Shown here one piece after another: positions 41,185-52,368 of a DNA stretch of 64,000 nucleotides. Every line of letters starts with the position of its first letter. Position 1 is the stretch's first letter. A program made the position numbers and the translations under genes. Under the pieces are notes generated by a model that saw nothing but the letters and a program-made list of their open reading frames with translations, was not told the DNA's origin and made no database searches. Source of the DNA: Rhizopus arrhizus (lineage: Eukaryota > Mucoromycota > Mucoromycetes > Mucorales > Rhizopodaceae); the NCBI GenBank assembly GCA_024220505.1, contig JAKZZE010000027.1:739874-803873 (forward strand). The letters run 5' to 3'.

Positions 41185-41850
41185 TGTAACACCCGATCAA
41201 GCCGAAAATTTTCATTTTTTGTGAAAAAGGTCAAAAGCACAAACAAAGAAACAATATAAATACCTTCTCTTGTTGAAGTCAATCCAATTCAGTTTTTAGT
41301 TGAATAAATAACTCAAGTTCAATTCTTTTTATCTTTTCATTTAAACAAACAGGCAATCTTTTGTTATAAAAGTCCCTGTTCCCTTTATTTTTATCTTTAT
41401 CTTTTATCTTATATTTGATCTTACTTAGAAGATCTGGTGGTCACATCAAGCACCTAAACTTGTAAAAACTCAAGAAAACTCTCTTTATTAATAACAACCT
41501 TTACTACTCCAGGAAAAATAACAATATAAATACCCTCATATCTTATCCCTATTTTTACTTCACTTCACTTCACTTCACTTTACTTTTCTCTACTACTACA
41601 GAATATTATATTCTTTTTATCTTTTCTTTACTTTATAAACCAATAAAACCATCAAGCGTTCAAAAGAAACCCTTTGGTCTGTGTTCTATTCAAAATACTG
41701 AAGTCCCTTGAAGCTAAATCAACTTCATTGTAAACCTATTCCTAAACCTCAAGAGTTTAGCCTATTTTAACAAGTTTGATCTAATTAACAAGATCTGGTG
41801 GTCACTACCGACAATACTTATTTACTTACAAAAGTAAACCCGCAAACAAG
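41185..41850 (+). mobile_element. LTR remnants (two overlapping pieces)
   Basis: Two further copies of the AGATCTGGTGGTCAC block (near 41429 and 41790), each preceded by a TTCATTGTAA or AGTCCCTG-like block, show at least two LTR remnants. One probably starts TGTAACACCCG at 41185. I could not find matching right ends or duplications. An ACTTC pentamer array lies at ~41560-41580. Confidence 0.5.
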
Positions 41851-41853
41851 CTA

Positions 41854-42324
41854 CAGTAGCGGACAAAACTGGTGCACAGAAATTAAAATCAACATTGTAT
41901 CTCCGCCATATGTCTGCGACTTTTGTGGCATATACCATCTGAAAGACAGTCCAAAATATACATTATGTTATGTAAACCAGAACTGTACCGGACATCCCCC
42001 AGGCATAAGGTCATTTTTAGTGATTTTTTGCATATTTCAATTTTCGCCAAAAATGTAGTGCTTGTCTAGCCTTCTTTCAATTTTCCCCATATCTCTCCCG
42101 TTTGCTTTCAGATTTCACAGCAGATTAGTAAATTCTAGTAGCTCATAAAAAATATATAAAACTGTACTTATTTTGTATTTCCCATTGAGTCCCCCCTTTT
42201 GTTTTTACCCTATTCACTATAACAAAGTACTAGCCTTATATGTTTAAGAAAATAAGCAACTGTAAAAACGAAACTCTGAGATCTCGAACACGCCTAGTTC
42301 GTACGACAGCAGATATTTCTAGAG
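41854..42324 (-). mobile_element. Tc1-type element T3, other end
   Basis: Starts after TA (41852-41853) with CAGTAGCGGACAAAACTGG, the same terminal sequence as 16214 but, relative to the Merlin-2 copies, in mirror arrangement. The remaining ~440 bases are AT-rich with no credible frame and stop at the Merlin-2 copy 2 border (42325). Confidence 0.6.
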
Positions 42325-42954
42325 GGACAATGTAAAAGATACGATGCAAGGAGATTCCGGGCCGGGTATTTGTCCTACATAGATACCAATTACAGCAATC
42401 GACGCAAATAATTTTTCCGCATCGAATGGTGTCACTTTCGAGGCAGTCACGTTTAAACTCAGGTAGATATGGCGCTTGCAACACGAAAAAACCTCTTTTG
42501 AGCTAATCCCACAAAAACGATGCGGAGGGATTACTCTACCAATATTTGTACAACATCAGCATCCGGCACCGCAATGAACGCGAATAATTTCTTCCAATCC
42601 AATGGTGGTATTTATAGACCTCTCACTGTAACACACAGGGAGATACAGGCCTTTAAAGACGAAAAAACCCCCTGGTCGGACGGACATTATGCTACTAGGA
42701 AGGATTACAAGCCGAATTCTTGTTCTACCTATATGACAAGCTTACCCATAGGTAGAAACAGTGCTTCCGCATTTAATCATGATATTTACAAAGTGATCAC
42801 ATCGAAACTCAGCTTGATATCCGTCTTAAGGCGTGAAAAAAGTGCTTTTGCTGATGGACAAGAAATTGTGCAGGTAGACTGCAATCTGAATATTGCTTCT
42901 AGTTATACTTAAGATATTCTTACAACCTCAGATGATATTTCTGCATTGACTGCT
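42325..42954 (+). repeat. Merlin-2 copy 2 TIR, left
   Basis: Corresponds to the right TIR of copy 1. Outer bases GGACAATGTAAAAG, same degenerate ~200-bp units as described for 17321-17950. Confidence 0.85.
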
Positions 42955-44176
42955 GATAACTTTAAAGCACTAAATTTCTTTTACAAAAAACAATTACGAA
43001 GCAAGCAAAAAGGAGCATGAATAGATCTTCAGGGAAATTGTACAAAGCCTCTCTTTTTGGCCTGAGCACTATCACTCCTTTCTGTGTATTTTACAACAAT
43101 ATCAGCCGTACCATCTTTTCTAAGGCGAGGTTCATAATAGGTATACAATGAAAAGCTGACGGTGGTTGCCAGTAGAAAGCTTATTATACTGTAATGTTTA
43201 AGAATTCACCGAACTATTGGTTCTACAATGTGAAAATGGGCAAAAACGTTTTTTAGGTAAATAAAATTATGACAGTGACAAATTAAGCTAAAAAACTTCA
43301 TTTGCAAATATGTAGACATGAGACGGGTGAAATATCAAAACTGGTACTATGTGCTATAATCTGCAAATAGAAGTGCTATAGGTAGACATAATAAAATAAT
43401 AAATTATGCTATAAACCAAGCATCTCCAACATTAGCATAGTTGAATCATAAAGATCTGACGATGAATTATATCATAAAGGGTAATGAATGTCTTGCATAT
43501 ATAATACCAACTTGATATAGTAATGAGTCTTTGCATAATTTCTTTTATGATCCAATGTATTAAGTTGCATTGAGACTATGCATGTCAAAATAGAATATTG
43601 TTTTTCTTGCATAGTAACTTTATTGATCTAAACGAATGATTGAGAAATAATCCTATCAATAATCCGATTGGTGTCTTAATAGCTCCTGTTGTCTGCATTA
43701 TTAGGTTTCAGTTTTTCTGTACTTATTTAGTAACCGAGTTTCAGGAACAAAATACGAGAGTCGTCTTAAACAACAATTGCATGGGTGCCTATTTATAAAT
43801 GCAACATCAGTAGCTTAGAATGACGATTTATAATATAATTATACAAGATAAGATTCCATGGAACAATATATGATGACAATGCCCCAATCCAGAATGAAAC
43901 ATCAAGAAAGAACCAATTGATTTAACTCAATCGTCCCCATGAATTATTATTCAAAAGAATATAAATATCCCACCTAAATCCTCATTGAAAAAGGATAACT
44001 TTAACTGGGATATAATCAAGAATAAAAAGTATCTCAAATTATCGTTTTGGTGCATTTTTATTTCTTTTTATTTTCGTTTATTACAAGAACATAGGGTCAA
44101 TTAGAATAGTCAAACCATCCATAATAGCATGCATATGTAACCACAAGGCGCAGGCATATAATGAACCGTAACTTCG

Positions 44177-44318
44177 AATACTAATTTCCGAGTTGTAACC
44201 ACGAGTACCAATTTCCGAATTGTAACTACGAGTACCAATTTCCGAATTGTAACCACGAGTACCAATTTCCGAATTGTAACCACGAGTACTAATTTCCGAG
44301 TTGTAACCATGTGCATAT
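44177..44318 (-). repeat. 27-bp minisatellite in Merlin-2 copy 2
   Basis: About five units, inverse of 22868-23012, with private substitutions (for example TTGTAACTACG). Confidence 0.8.
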
Positions 44319-44426
44319 TTGAGTATCTCATATGTGAAACAACGTGTTTAATTGCTGTTCAAATATCTATATAAAGAGACATACCTTTTTTCTTTTTTTT
44401 TTTCGTCTTCATTTTATATAATTAAT

Positions 44427-46164
44427 ATGCCTCGTTTCAACTCATCTGCTTCTGTCCCTTCAAACAACGATGTCACTCCTCGTAGGGGCGGTCGAGTATC
44501 TGGTCAAGTAGTCTCACGTTACAGGTCTTATGTTCCTCCTGCTGGTGACCGTGTCCTTGAAGCGCAAATAATTGTTAGTCCTGAAAGAGCATGGGAGTAA
44601 GTTAATTATAATAAAAAATGTTACATTGCGATAGTGGGATTTTTTTTCTTACTAACTCTTTACCTTTGTTTGCAGTCATCTTTTATCCGTAAACAACGCT
44701 TTTCATAGAACTAATGTATGTGGCATTGATGGCTGTCGAAAAGTTTGCACCCTAAGAAATCGTGTCGACAGCGGAAGACTTACGTACTATTGTGCTGGTG
44801 GTCTTGAGATTGATGAAAATGGTGCTACTATTGGTCATGCTGGAAGAAAATCACGCGTTTGTACGTATAATTCGGTGTTCTACAATCGTAAATGCTTGAC
44901 CAACTACACTCTTTCTGTGATGTATGACTATTTAAAAGACTCAAGCATTACCAACATTTGCAACTCCCACGACATGAGCCGTCCTGCTGTGACTTCATTG
45001 GCAAATGATCTTCGTTTAATGATGCTCAGTGATTACAATGCCCATAATCGACAAGAGGAGCATAAGCTAGGTTCTAACATAAGGTGTCATCACATACAAA
45101 TAGATGAATCTAAGTTTGGCAAGCGCAAAAACCATCGTGGTCATCGTGTAGAAGGTATCTGGGTCTTTGGTATGGTTGAGTGCTTGGTCCCCATCAACGA
45201 AGCAGATCGATTTTACACCTACACTGATCATCGAACTGGCGAACAAGAGCTAAGACCTAGGTACGAAGCAGGACGCAAATTCTTTTGCACCGTCCCTAAT
45301 CGAACAGCGGCAACACTCTTGCCCATCATTTATGATAACTGCCAGCGTGGGTCAACCATTAGATCTGATGGATGGAGAGCATATTCCGGTCTGCACCCTA
45401 GGGAAGAGCATGACGAAAATACTGGCGAGATACTTGACAACACAAGAGCTTACAATGATGGCAACTTCTTTTTTGCAAGACATCAGGTTGTTAATCATTC
45501 CTTAGACTTTGCCACAGTAGATCAAGTTCAAGGTAACCAAGGCGAGTATTCTGGCTTGCCAATATCTGGTAAGATTCATACCAACATGATCGAAAGTATG
45601 TGGGCTCCTTTGAAAGCATTTATCAAGCCTCGTAACCGAACCAAAAAGAACTGTTACAAACGCATCTTGGAGTATCTTTGGCGAAGCGAAAATGGAGGTA
45701 GTGTAAAACAGTGCTTTGAACGTATGATTCGTGAGGTGGCAATGGATTCGAATACAGCTCAACAGTCTGCTGAAACTGAAAGCTGGTTTACCCGCGGTGT
45801 TGATGGCAATTCCCCTTCTGTGTCAGCACGAATTGCAGCTAGAGATGCTCGTCGTTTTGAAGCATGGATAGAACGTCGTCGTGCCCGCGATGCTAGGGAA
45901 TTGTTAGAAGAAGAAGCTATACAAGCAAACGATGGCGGGGAGGAGCTAAATGACACGGCAGAAACATCCAGCTTTTTACTTCAATCAGAGCAGGGCAGTC
46001 CTTTGGTATCTAGCAATGGTCAAAACGAAGCCTTACCTACACATAGTAATCGTCTTGGTGGAAGGCCTCGAACTGGAAGCCGTCCTGTTGGTAGACCTAG
46101 AGGTGCTAACCGTGCTGCCCGTACTACCCGTAGAAATTTAGGCAATAGAGCCAGTAACTCATAA
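44427..46164 (+). CDS. Merlin-2 transposase, copy 2 (552 aa, two exons)
   Basis: Exons 44427-44596 and 44676-46164, GT-AG intron of 79 nt, 1659 nt open. The domains are those of copy 1: AT-hook-like patches at both ends, Cys-rich motif, HTH, and DDE blocks IQIDESKFGKRK, RSDGWRAYSGL and HTNMIESMWAPLKAF. Substitutions relative to copy 1 include LKDSSITNICNSHDMS and PISGKIH. Transcript start probably lies just downstream of the minisatellite. With two intact copies the family may still be active. Confidence 0.88.
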
Positions 46165-46428
46165 ACTAGCTATGTTTAAATATAGCTTTAATTAAATATG
46201 TACCTTCAGGTTCTATGTCTTAATTGTATCCCTTTCATGCTTAATAATAAAAATAAAATACCACTATCAAAACGCTAAAAAAATGATTTGCTGTAAACTT
46301 ACACTCCTTCCAAGTGAAGTTGATACATAGTGATGATAGATTTGTTGTAGTAGTGATGTTTATTAAAATTATGCAAAATCTTAGTCCCTTTGTCTGAGTA
46401 AAGGGTGCTGTTGAGCAGTAACCAATTA

Positions 46429-48067
46429 CAGTAGGTCACAAAACTGCTGCAAGGAATTGCAAAACTCAGGTTTTACAGCTGGTTGTCCATGGGTACTGCA
46501 CCAAACTATCTCAAACTTTGTCTGTTTGTACCTCAATGGAAAGTGCATTTATTCGTCGATTGTCGGATATGGGCAATGGTTATTGGTGGAATTTGAGATC
46601 GCTAAAGGTAGTATTATGAACATCCGACATTTTTTACTTGTTCACATATGTTTTAAATGACGAATTTTAATACGACCCAACCGGTTGCTATCATAATTTT
46701 TCACATTCTTGACATGATTAGAATGATGCCAGTATATAAAAGCGCTTACAATTCCTTTATTTTAAATTTTATATTCCCTTATTTAAATTATTTCTCTTTT
46801 TTACCCTATCGTCAATCGCATGCCTAAACGGCTGTCAGAGGAGAAAGTAAACGATCTCAAACAGGCATTAACCGGATCCACATCAATGTATGATATTGCC
46901 AAGGAGACTGGATTACATTAATCAACTGTTACTAGATACTCTAGACGGCTGTTTTCAAGTAGGACAGTAAACACAGGTGGTAGACCTACAGTAGTCTCCA
47001 AAGCGACGAAGCGGTTAATCAAAAGAAAAGTCATGGAATGGGTTCTAAAGGCTTCTAAAGAGGTGTACCGGGAGCTGATTGGATTTGGCTATGATATCTC
47101 ATACCAGTCAGAAATTAACGTACTGAAATCAATGGAGTTCCATTTTCTGATAGAAAAAAAGAAGCCATTTCAGACAAAAGTGCATACGTAGCATCAGTTA
47201 GAATGGGTCAAGGAGCATCAAGGTTAGGCAATGAGTGACCGACAACAAACAGTGCACTTTAATGAGACCAAGCTCAGCGTATAGGGGTTTGATGATGCTG
47301 ATCACTATTGGAAACGGCCAAGTGACCTTCTTCAACATCATGACCTGGATTTTGCAATCAATCACGGAGCTAGCAAAATGATGCCCTGGGGTTGTATAAT
47401 CTCTGAAGGAGCAGGATATACATGCTAAATTTACGATGGAAACTTGAACTTGGGTGTTTACCAGCATATTTTGAACACTACGCTTCGTGATACTATGAAG
47501 TACTACAATTTCGACTGGCCCAACATTTAGTTTTAGCATGATAATAACACAAAGCACAAGGCATAATCTACAATAGCCTAGTTATGTAGTCACCAAGAGA
47601 GCTATGTTAACTATTGGTCAGCTTAGATCCCCGACTTAAATTCAATCGAGCACGTAGGACATCAATTGAAGTTGAAACTCAACTATTACGAACATAGAGC
47701 AAAGAACACGGATGTGTTTTGGGAACGAGTTGATGAAATATGAAATGACTTCCATAAAGATCTTTGCCAAGGACATATAGATAACATTCCGGAAAGAACT
47801 CAAGAGATTATTAATAGAAAAGTAGGACCAACTAAATATTAATAAATAAGTTCATTCCGTTCAAATTTTCATTTTTTCAAATTTTCAAATTGCGCACCTC
47901 ATACTTCCTTCAATACTTATCCAATAGGGCATAAACTCTTTCGGATTTTTCAAGACATGTAGAAGATTTACTATGTGGGAACAGAGGCAGTTTGTGCCAT
48001 TGTAACAGGATGTGCGCTACAAAAACCAAGAAAAATGGATTCCTTGCAGCAGTTTTGTGACCTACTG
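46429..48067 (+). mobile_element. Tc1-type element T4 inside Merlin-2 copy 2
   Basis: Same length (1639 bp), same TA position and same lesions as 19117-20755, hence inherited with the host element. Confidence 0.88.
46820..47842 (+). pseudogene. T4 Tc1-type transposase in copy 2, broken
   Basis: Counterpart of 19342-20364, with the same start (MPKRLSEEKV) and end (VGPTKY) and the same internal stops. The mutations therefore predate the duplication. Confidence 0.85.
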
Positions 48068-49233
48068 TAAAGTCGACATTGATAGATATAAGGTTTAATG
48101 CAAGATTGTAATTAAAATAAAACAAGATAAAAGTTAAGTTAAATAAGGCGATGTATGTCGTATTTTCGTTATTACACTTAAATATCGAGTGAGATTGATC
48201 AAGATCTCCATGTTATATAATTTAAAGCTATCTTTATCCAACACTACTGATATATAGCATTCAGTATATATAGTCAACTTTAGTAGCTCATATTTTGTAG
48301 CTGTGGTTCCTTCATTACTAATTTTATAAAGACGTCATCTGTATTTAATGGGCTCTCTTCTCTGTCTTCACTCAATAAAAAAGCTCAAATAACTCATCGA
48401 TTAACAAATTTCAATTTTTACTTTATTTTGAACTGTAATCCAGAATACACCATCCCAAACATCACAACAATGATTAATTTCAGGTTAATGTATCCTTTTA
48501 GAATATGCTTTGTATTAATGATGGTTCTTTGTGCTGCTGTCGTAAGGTTAAAAAAAATATAAAAAAAACAAAAACAGAACAAAAGCAAAAGAAAAAAAAA
48601 AACAACAACAAAAAACAATAACAGTAGAACAGTAACTGGTTGTAGTCAACATTGGTAAATATAAGTCTTGATACAAGGTCATAATTAAAATAAAATAAAA
48701 TATAAACATATTTAAATAAGACCATGCAATCAATTCCAATTAAACATATTCTAAAAGAATATGTATTGTATCCATGAGAGTTCTTTGATAAGAAGAAGTA
48801 TCAACTAAAATAACCAAGTCCAATCCCATGTCAGGAATATTGCTAATCTTTCACATAATTGAAACAACGCGTAAAATAACATTATTCAAATCAGTGAGGA
48901 ATTCCCAGAATAAAAGATAATCTATGACAGACATACAAAAGAACAAATGAAAAGTTTTCATAATCATAATTAGAGATGACACTTGCTAAAGTACCTGAAG
49001 ATTAGAAGAACGATCACAATACAACATATCAAGCCACTCACTCAATAAGATATAAATACCTGACTTCAATTAGAATAATTTATAGTTTAAGTTAAACTGA
49101 AATATAAACCAGTCTCATGCAGGACTTACACTCTTTCCTTATTATTGTTTAATAATTTTTTCATTATATGACAATTGGATATATGTTACCATTGTTATGT
49201 AAGATATTATGAAGGGTAACCTTTAATAGAATT

Positions 49234-49864
49234 AGCAGTCAATGCAGAAATATCATCTGAGGTTGTAAGAATATCTTAAGTATAACTAGAAGCAATATTC
49301 AGATTGCAGTCTACCTGCACAATTTCTTGTCCATCAGCAAAAGCACTTTTTTCACGCCTTAAGACGGATATCAAGCTGAGTTTCGATGTGATCACTTTGT
49401 AAATATCATGATTAAATGCGGAAGCACTGTTTCTACCTATGGGTAAGCTTGTCATATAGGTAGAACAAGAATTCGGCTTGTAATCCTTCCTAGTAGCATA
49501 ATGTCCGTCCGACCAGGGGGTTTTTTTCGTCTTTAAAGGCCTGTATCTCCCTGTGTGTTACAGTGAGAGGTCTATAAATACCACCATTGGATTGGAAGAA
49601 ATTATTCGCGTTCATTGCGGTGCCGGATGCTGATGTTGTACAAATATTGGTAGAGTAATCCCTCCGCATCGTTTTTGTGGGATTAGCTCAAAAGAGGTTT
49701 TTTCGTGTTGCAAGCGCCATATCTACCTGAGTTTAAACGTGACTGCCTCGAAAGTGACACCATTCGATGCGGAAAAATTATTTGCGTCGATTGCTGTAAT
49801 TGGTATCTATGTAGGACAAATACCCGGCCCGGAATCTCCTTGCATCGTATCTTTTCCTTCAGCC
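49234..49864 (-). repeat. Merlin-2 copy 2 TIR, right
   Basis: Inverse of 42325-42954. Ends CCTTCAGCC, followed by CGAGGGTA (49865-49872). Confidence 0.85.
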
Positions 49865-50009
49865 CGAGGGTATTGCTAAGTATTGGTATTGACCACTGAG
49901 ATGATGACGTCATTCGTCAGCTCGTAACGCCTTACTAATAGAAACTGTTTTTGTATCAAATGAAAATGGTATTTTTATAGAGTAAAAGCATTTTATTGGA
50001 AATGTTAAA

Positions 50010-50243
50010 ATGAATAAAAATGGATTTTCATATAGTAATAAAATAACTATTAAGAAATATGGTCAGAAAGACATCATGATACCTATTGAATATGTAGAGA
50101 AGTTTTTAGGTTTTGTATGTAATTATGAGTTTAAAAAAGGTGAAAATAATGGTTGTAAATGTTATGGTAAGTTGTACAAAGATAATTTATGTAAACCTCA
50201 TTACAAAATTGATATTAGAAATATAGATAATAAAAGTATCTGA
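50010..50243 (+). CDS. AT-rich ORF of unknown origin, 77 aa
   Basis: Starts MNKNGFSYSNK and is Lys/Asn/Ile-rich with strong AT codon bias unlike the transposon genes around it. It contains CNYEFKKG ... GCKCYGKLYKDNLCKPHYK, a C-x-C-x(n)-C-x2-H pattern reminiscent of short zinc-binding repeats common in large AT-rich DNA viruses. I do not recognise a specific family. It may be a fragment of an endogenised virus-like sequence or a chance ORF. Confidence 0.4.
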   Translation: MNKNGFSYSNKITIKKYGQKDIMIPIEYVEKFLGFVCNYEFKKGENNGCKCYGKLYKDNLCKPHYKIDIRNIDNKSI

Positions 50244-50278
50244 ATAAACAGTCACGATAAAATAATTGAAGGTTGAAA

Positions 50279-50548
50279 AAAGACAATGAATCAATATATA
50301 AAAATGAAGATGAGAAAGAAGTAATAAATAATAACAATATAGAAAAAATAGAAAGAAAAATCAATATATTTAAGAGTTTAGATATTACAGAAATTAAAGA
50401 ATTTATACCAAAAGACTATAATAAGAAAAATGAAATACAAAAATGTAAGATTTATTATAAGACTAAGAGATGTACATCTAATTTAAAAGGAAAATTAGGA
50501 GAAAATATTTGTAAATTTTATTTAATTGGAGTAATGCGTAAAATAACT
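50279..50548 (+). pseudogene. AT-rich ORF fragment with similar Cys motif
   Basis: Downstream of 50010-50243 in a different frame: DNESIYKNEDEKEV ... EIKEFIPKDYNKKNEIQKCK ... RCTSNLKGKLGENICKF. The CxxxT/SxxxG...CKF pattern parallels the Cys/His motif of the preceding ORF, so both may belong to one gene or family broken by a frameshift. The frame then runs into a Merlin-2-related fragment at about 50531, so the end is artificial. Confidence 0.35.
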
Positions 50549-50790
50549 CTATTCAAATTAGTGAGGAAGTTCCAAAATAAGAAGATAATCTATAGTAAAC
50601 ATACATAAGAACAAATGAAAAGTTGTCGCAGTCGTAAATGATGAGGAAAATTATAAATACCTCTTGCTAAAATACCTGAGTATTAGAAGTACACTTACAA
50701 TAGAAGATATTAAACCACTTACACAATACAATATACGTACTTGATCTCCAGCGGAATAATTTCCTACTTTAAATTAAGTTGAAAGAAGGG
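50531..50790 (+). repeat. Diverged fragment related to the Merlin-2 interior
   Basis: Aligns by eye with 48868-49090 of Merlin-2 copy 2 (GCGTAAAATAAC...TTCAAAT(C/T)AGTGAGGAA(T/G)TTCC and following) with many substitutions and small indels. An older relative of the element. Confidence 0.65.
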
Positions 50791-51180
50791 TAAACCTTAA
50801 AAGTACTGAAGCTGTTTCTTCATCTTTATTTTTATCTTTGTAATGAGCTGCTTTTTCTAGCCAGAGAGGAGAGAGAGAAAGAACAGGACAGGAACCAAGA
50901 AGCTTGGATAGACAACTAAAAGAGGACAAGAGAGTGTGGCATTAAGGGCTTGTAGCTTTGAACTGCAAGGTGGAACTTACGATAGTTGATAAGTAAAAGT
51001 GAGGCAAGAATAACTAGAGATCGGAATAGAGGGTAAGTTTAATAGGGGGAATAACACTTGATGATTGACTACTGTTTTTTCTTTAAATAAATCATTATGG
51101 ATATATATACCATTATGAGGAATGTAATTTAACAAAAAGTTTAACTTGAACTATTAAGCTCTCAACTAAAGAATGTCAAG
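50791..51180. other. Interval without recognised feature
   Basis: Mixed sequence including a purine-rich stretch (AGAGAGGAGAGAGAGAAAGAAC). I see no supported gene. Confidence 0.3.
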
Positions 51181-51189
51181 GGATTCTAA

Positions 51190-51610
51190 TGTTATGTACG
51201 GGTTTATAATTAGTTCTGGTAAACTTACTCCGGAATATTTCTGTCATTATACAACAAATTGTTCTGTTCAAATTTTGTTACAAAGCAGTTATCATTAACA
51301 AATATTAACAAAGTCTTTCTTTGTTTTTCAAGTAAATATGTTGCTTTATTGATTTTTATGTTCGGTTAGATGGAAGAACGGTATACTTTTAAGCTCATAC
51401 TAGCTCATTACTTCTCTCATGTTTGTACATGGATGTAACTTACCATCAACCATTAAAGATGTTAACAATGTCAACGTTGTTTACCAACAAGAACTTTTCA
51501 GCAATAAGTAGCAATTTAATTTTGATATTTTTATAATTTCATCATGTTAAAAAGAACAGCTTTGCTTATGAGGTTCATGTTCATCATCCTAATGTAAAAA
51601 AGAGAAAACC
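51190..51610 (-). repeat. Diverged relative of the CACTA right subterminal region
   Basis: The reverse complement aligns by eye with 38295-38650: ATGAACATGAACCTCAT, then AACATCTTTAATGG versus AACATCTCTAATGG, CATATTTACTTGAAAAACAAAG versus CTATTTACTTGAAAAACAAAA, and more. Diverged but colinear over ~350 bp, indicating an older CACTA relative. Confidence 0.6.
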
Positions 51611-52043
51611 AAAAGAAACGAACACTAGACTTGGCTTTTTTTTATTTACTTATAATTGACCGGTGCTTGAGCTTTTCTTTTTGTTTTTTTGTGTCCTTGG
51701 CATTTCGTTTATTTCATAAGACAAAACGAGGAAGAAAAAAAAAAGAATTCTTTTTTCTGCTATAATTTATTAAGATGCCAGCTTTTTTTTAAATTGAAGT
51801 AAAAGAATGAAAAAGATGTTCATCATATCATATTATTCAAATGAGGTTTTATAAACTCTTACGTGAATATATTAAAACTAGCGTATATCATGAACTGTGA
51901 GCTTAATATCTTGACAGCAGCTTTTCAGCTAAAAACAAGTAGAGATATTCTGTATATAAATATTTTTAATCTCCGAAAGTAAAAAACGGGACAAGAATTT
52001 AAATATCTTCATGATAATACGTCTGTTTTTTGCAAACAGCATA

Positions 52044-52368
52044 TCAATGAAAAGCTAATTTTTTTCTCCATCGTTTGATATAAACGTCATACATATTGAG
52101 TGTATAGTCGTGGAGATAAGTGCAATATTGCTGATTTATGTATGGACTGGCGATTTTACTACAAAATGAATAATCAATATCCGGCGATGTCTTGTTAGTC
52201 CATATAAGAGGCAAAGACACATTTAAAGCATTCCAATGCTTAAAGTTATGAGCTTGACAGAGACACTGTTGAAAAAATGTTTCCTTTGCTTTAAATTTAA
52301 GGACCAATTACAGTTTCACCTTTTTTCGCACAAAAAGGAAGACAAGCAGGACGCTGTCTAGGCGGCAT
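52044..52368 (-). pseudogene. Unrecognised small ORF pair
   Basis: Minus strand begins MPPRQRPACLPFCAKKGETV with a Cys-containing N-terminus, meets a stop after ~23 codons, and continues in an open frame (AKETFFQQCLCQAHNFKHW ... WRKKLAF, to 52044). It may be a spliced or once-continuous short protein. I cannot place it in a family. Confidence 0.3.

Larger units (their letters stand above)
42325..49864 (+). mobile_element. Merlin-2 copy 2, 7.54-kb Merlin-like transposon
   Basis: Inverse copy of 17321-24863, nearly identical throughout: TIRs at 42325-42954 and 49234-49864, 27-bp minisatellite 44177-44318, transposase 44427-46164, nested Tc1 element T4 46429-48067. Right flank CGAGGGTA (49865-49872) is the inverse of the right flank of copy 1; left flank (TTTCTAGAG) matches neither. 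Between the copies are small indels and substitutions, for example in the AAC repeat at 48595-48620 versus 18560-18590. Confidence 0.88.

Noticed and set aside
17313..42324. Matching target duplication for the left Merlin-2 copy after undoing the inversion
   Set aside because: CATTAAGT and CTCTAGAA do not match under any small boundary shift I tried, so I do not claim it.
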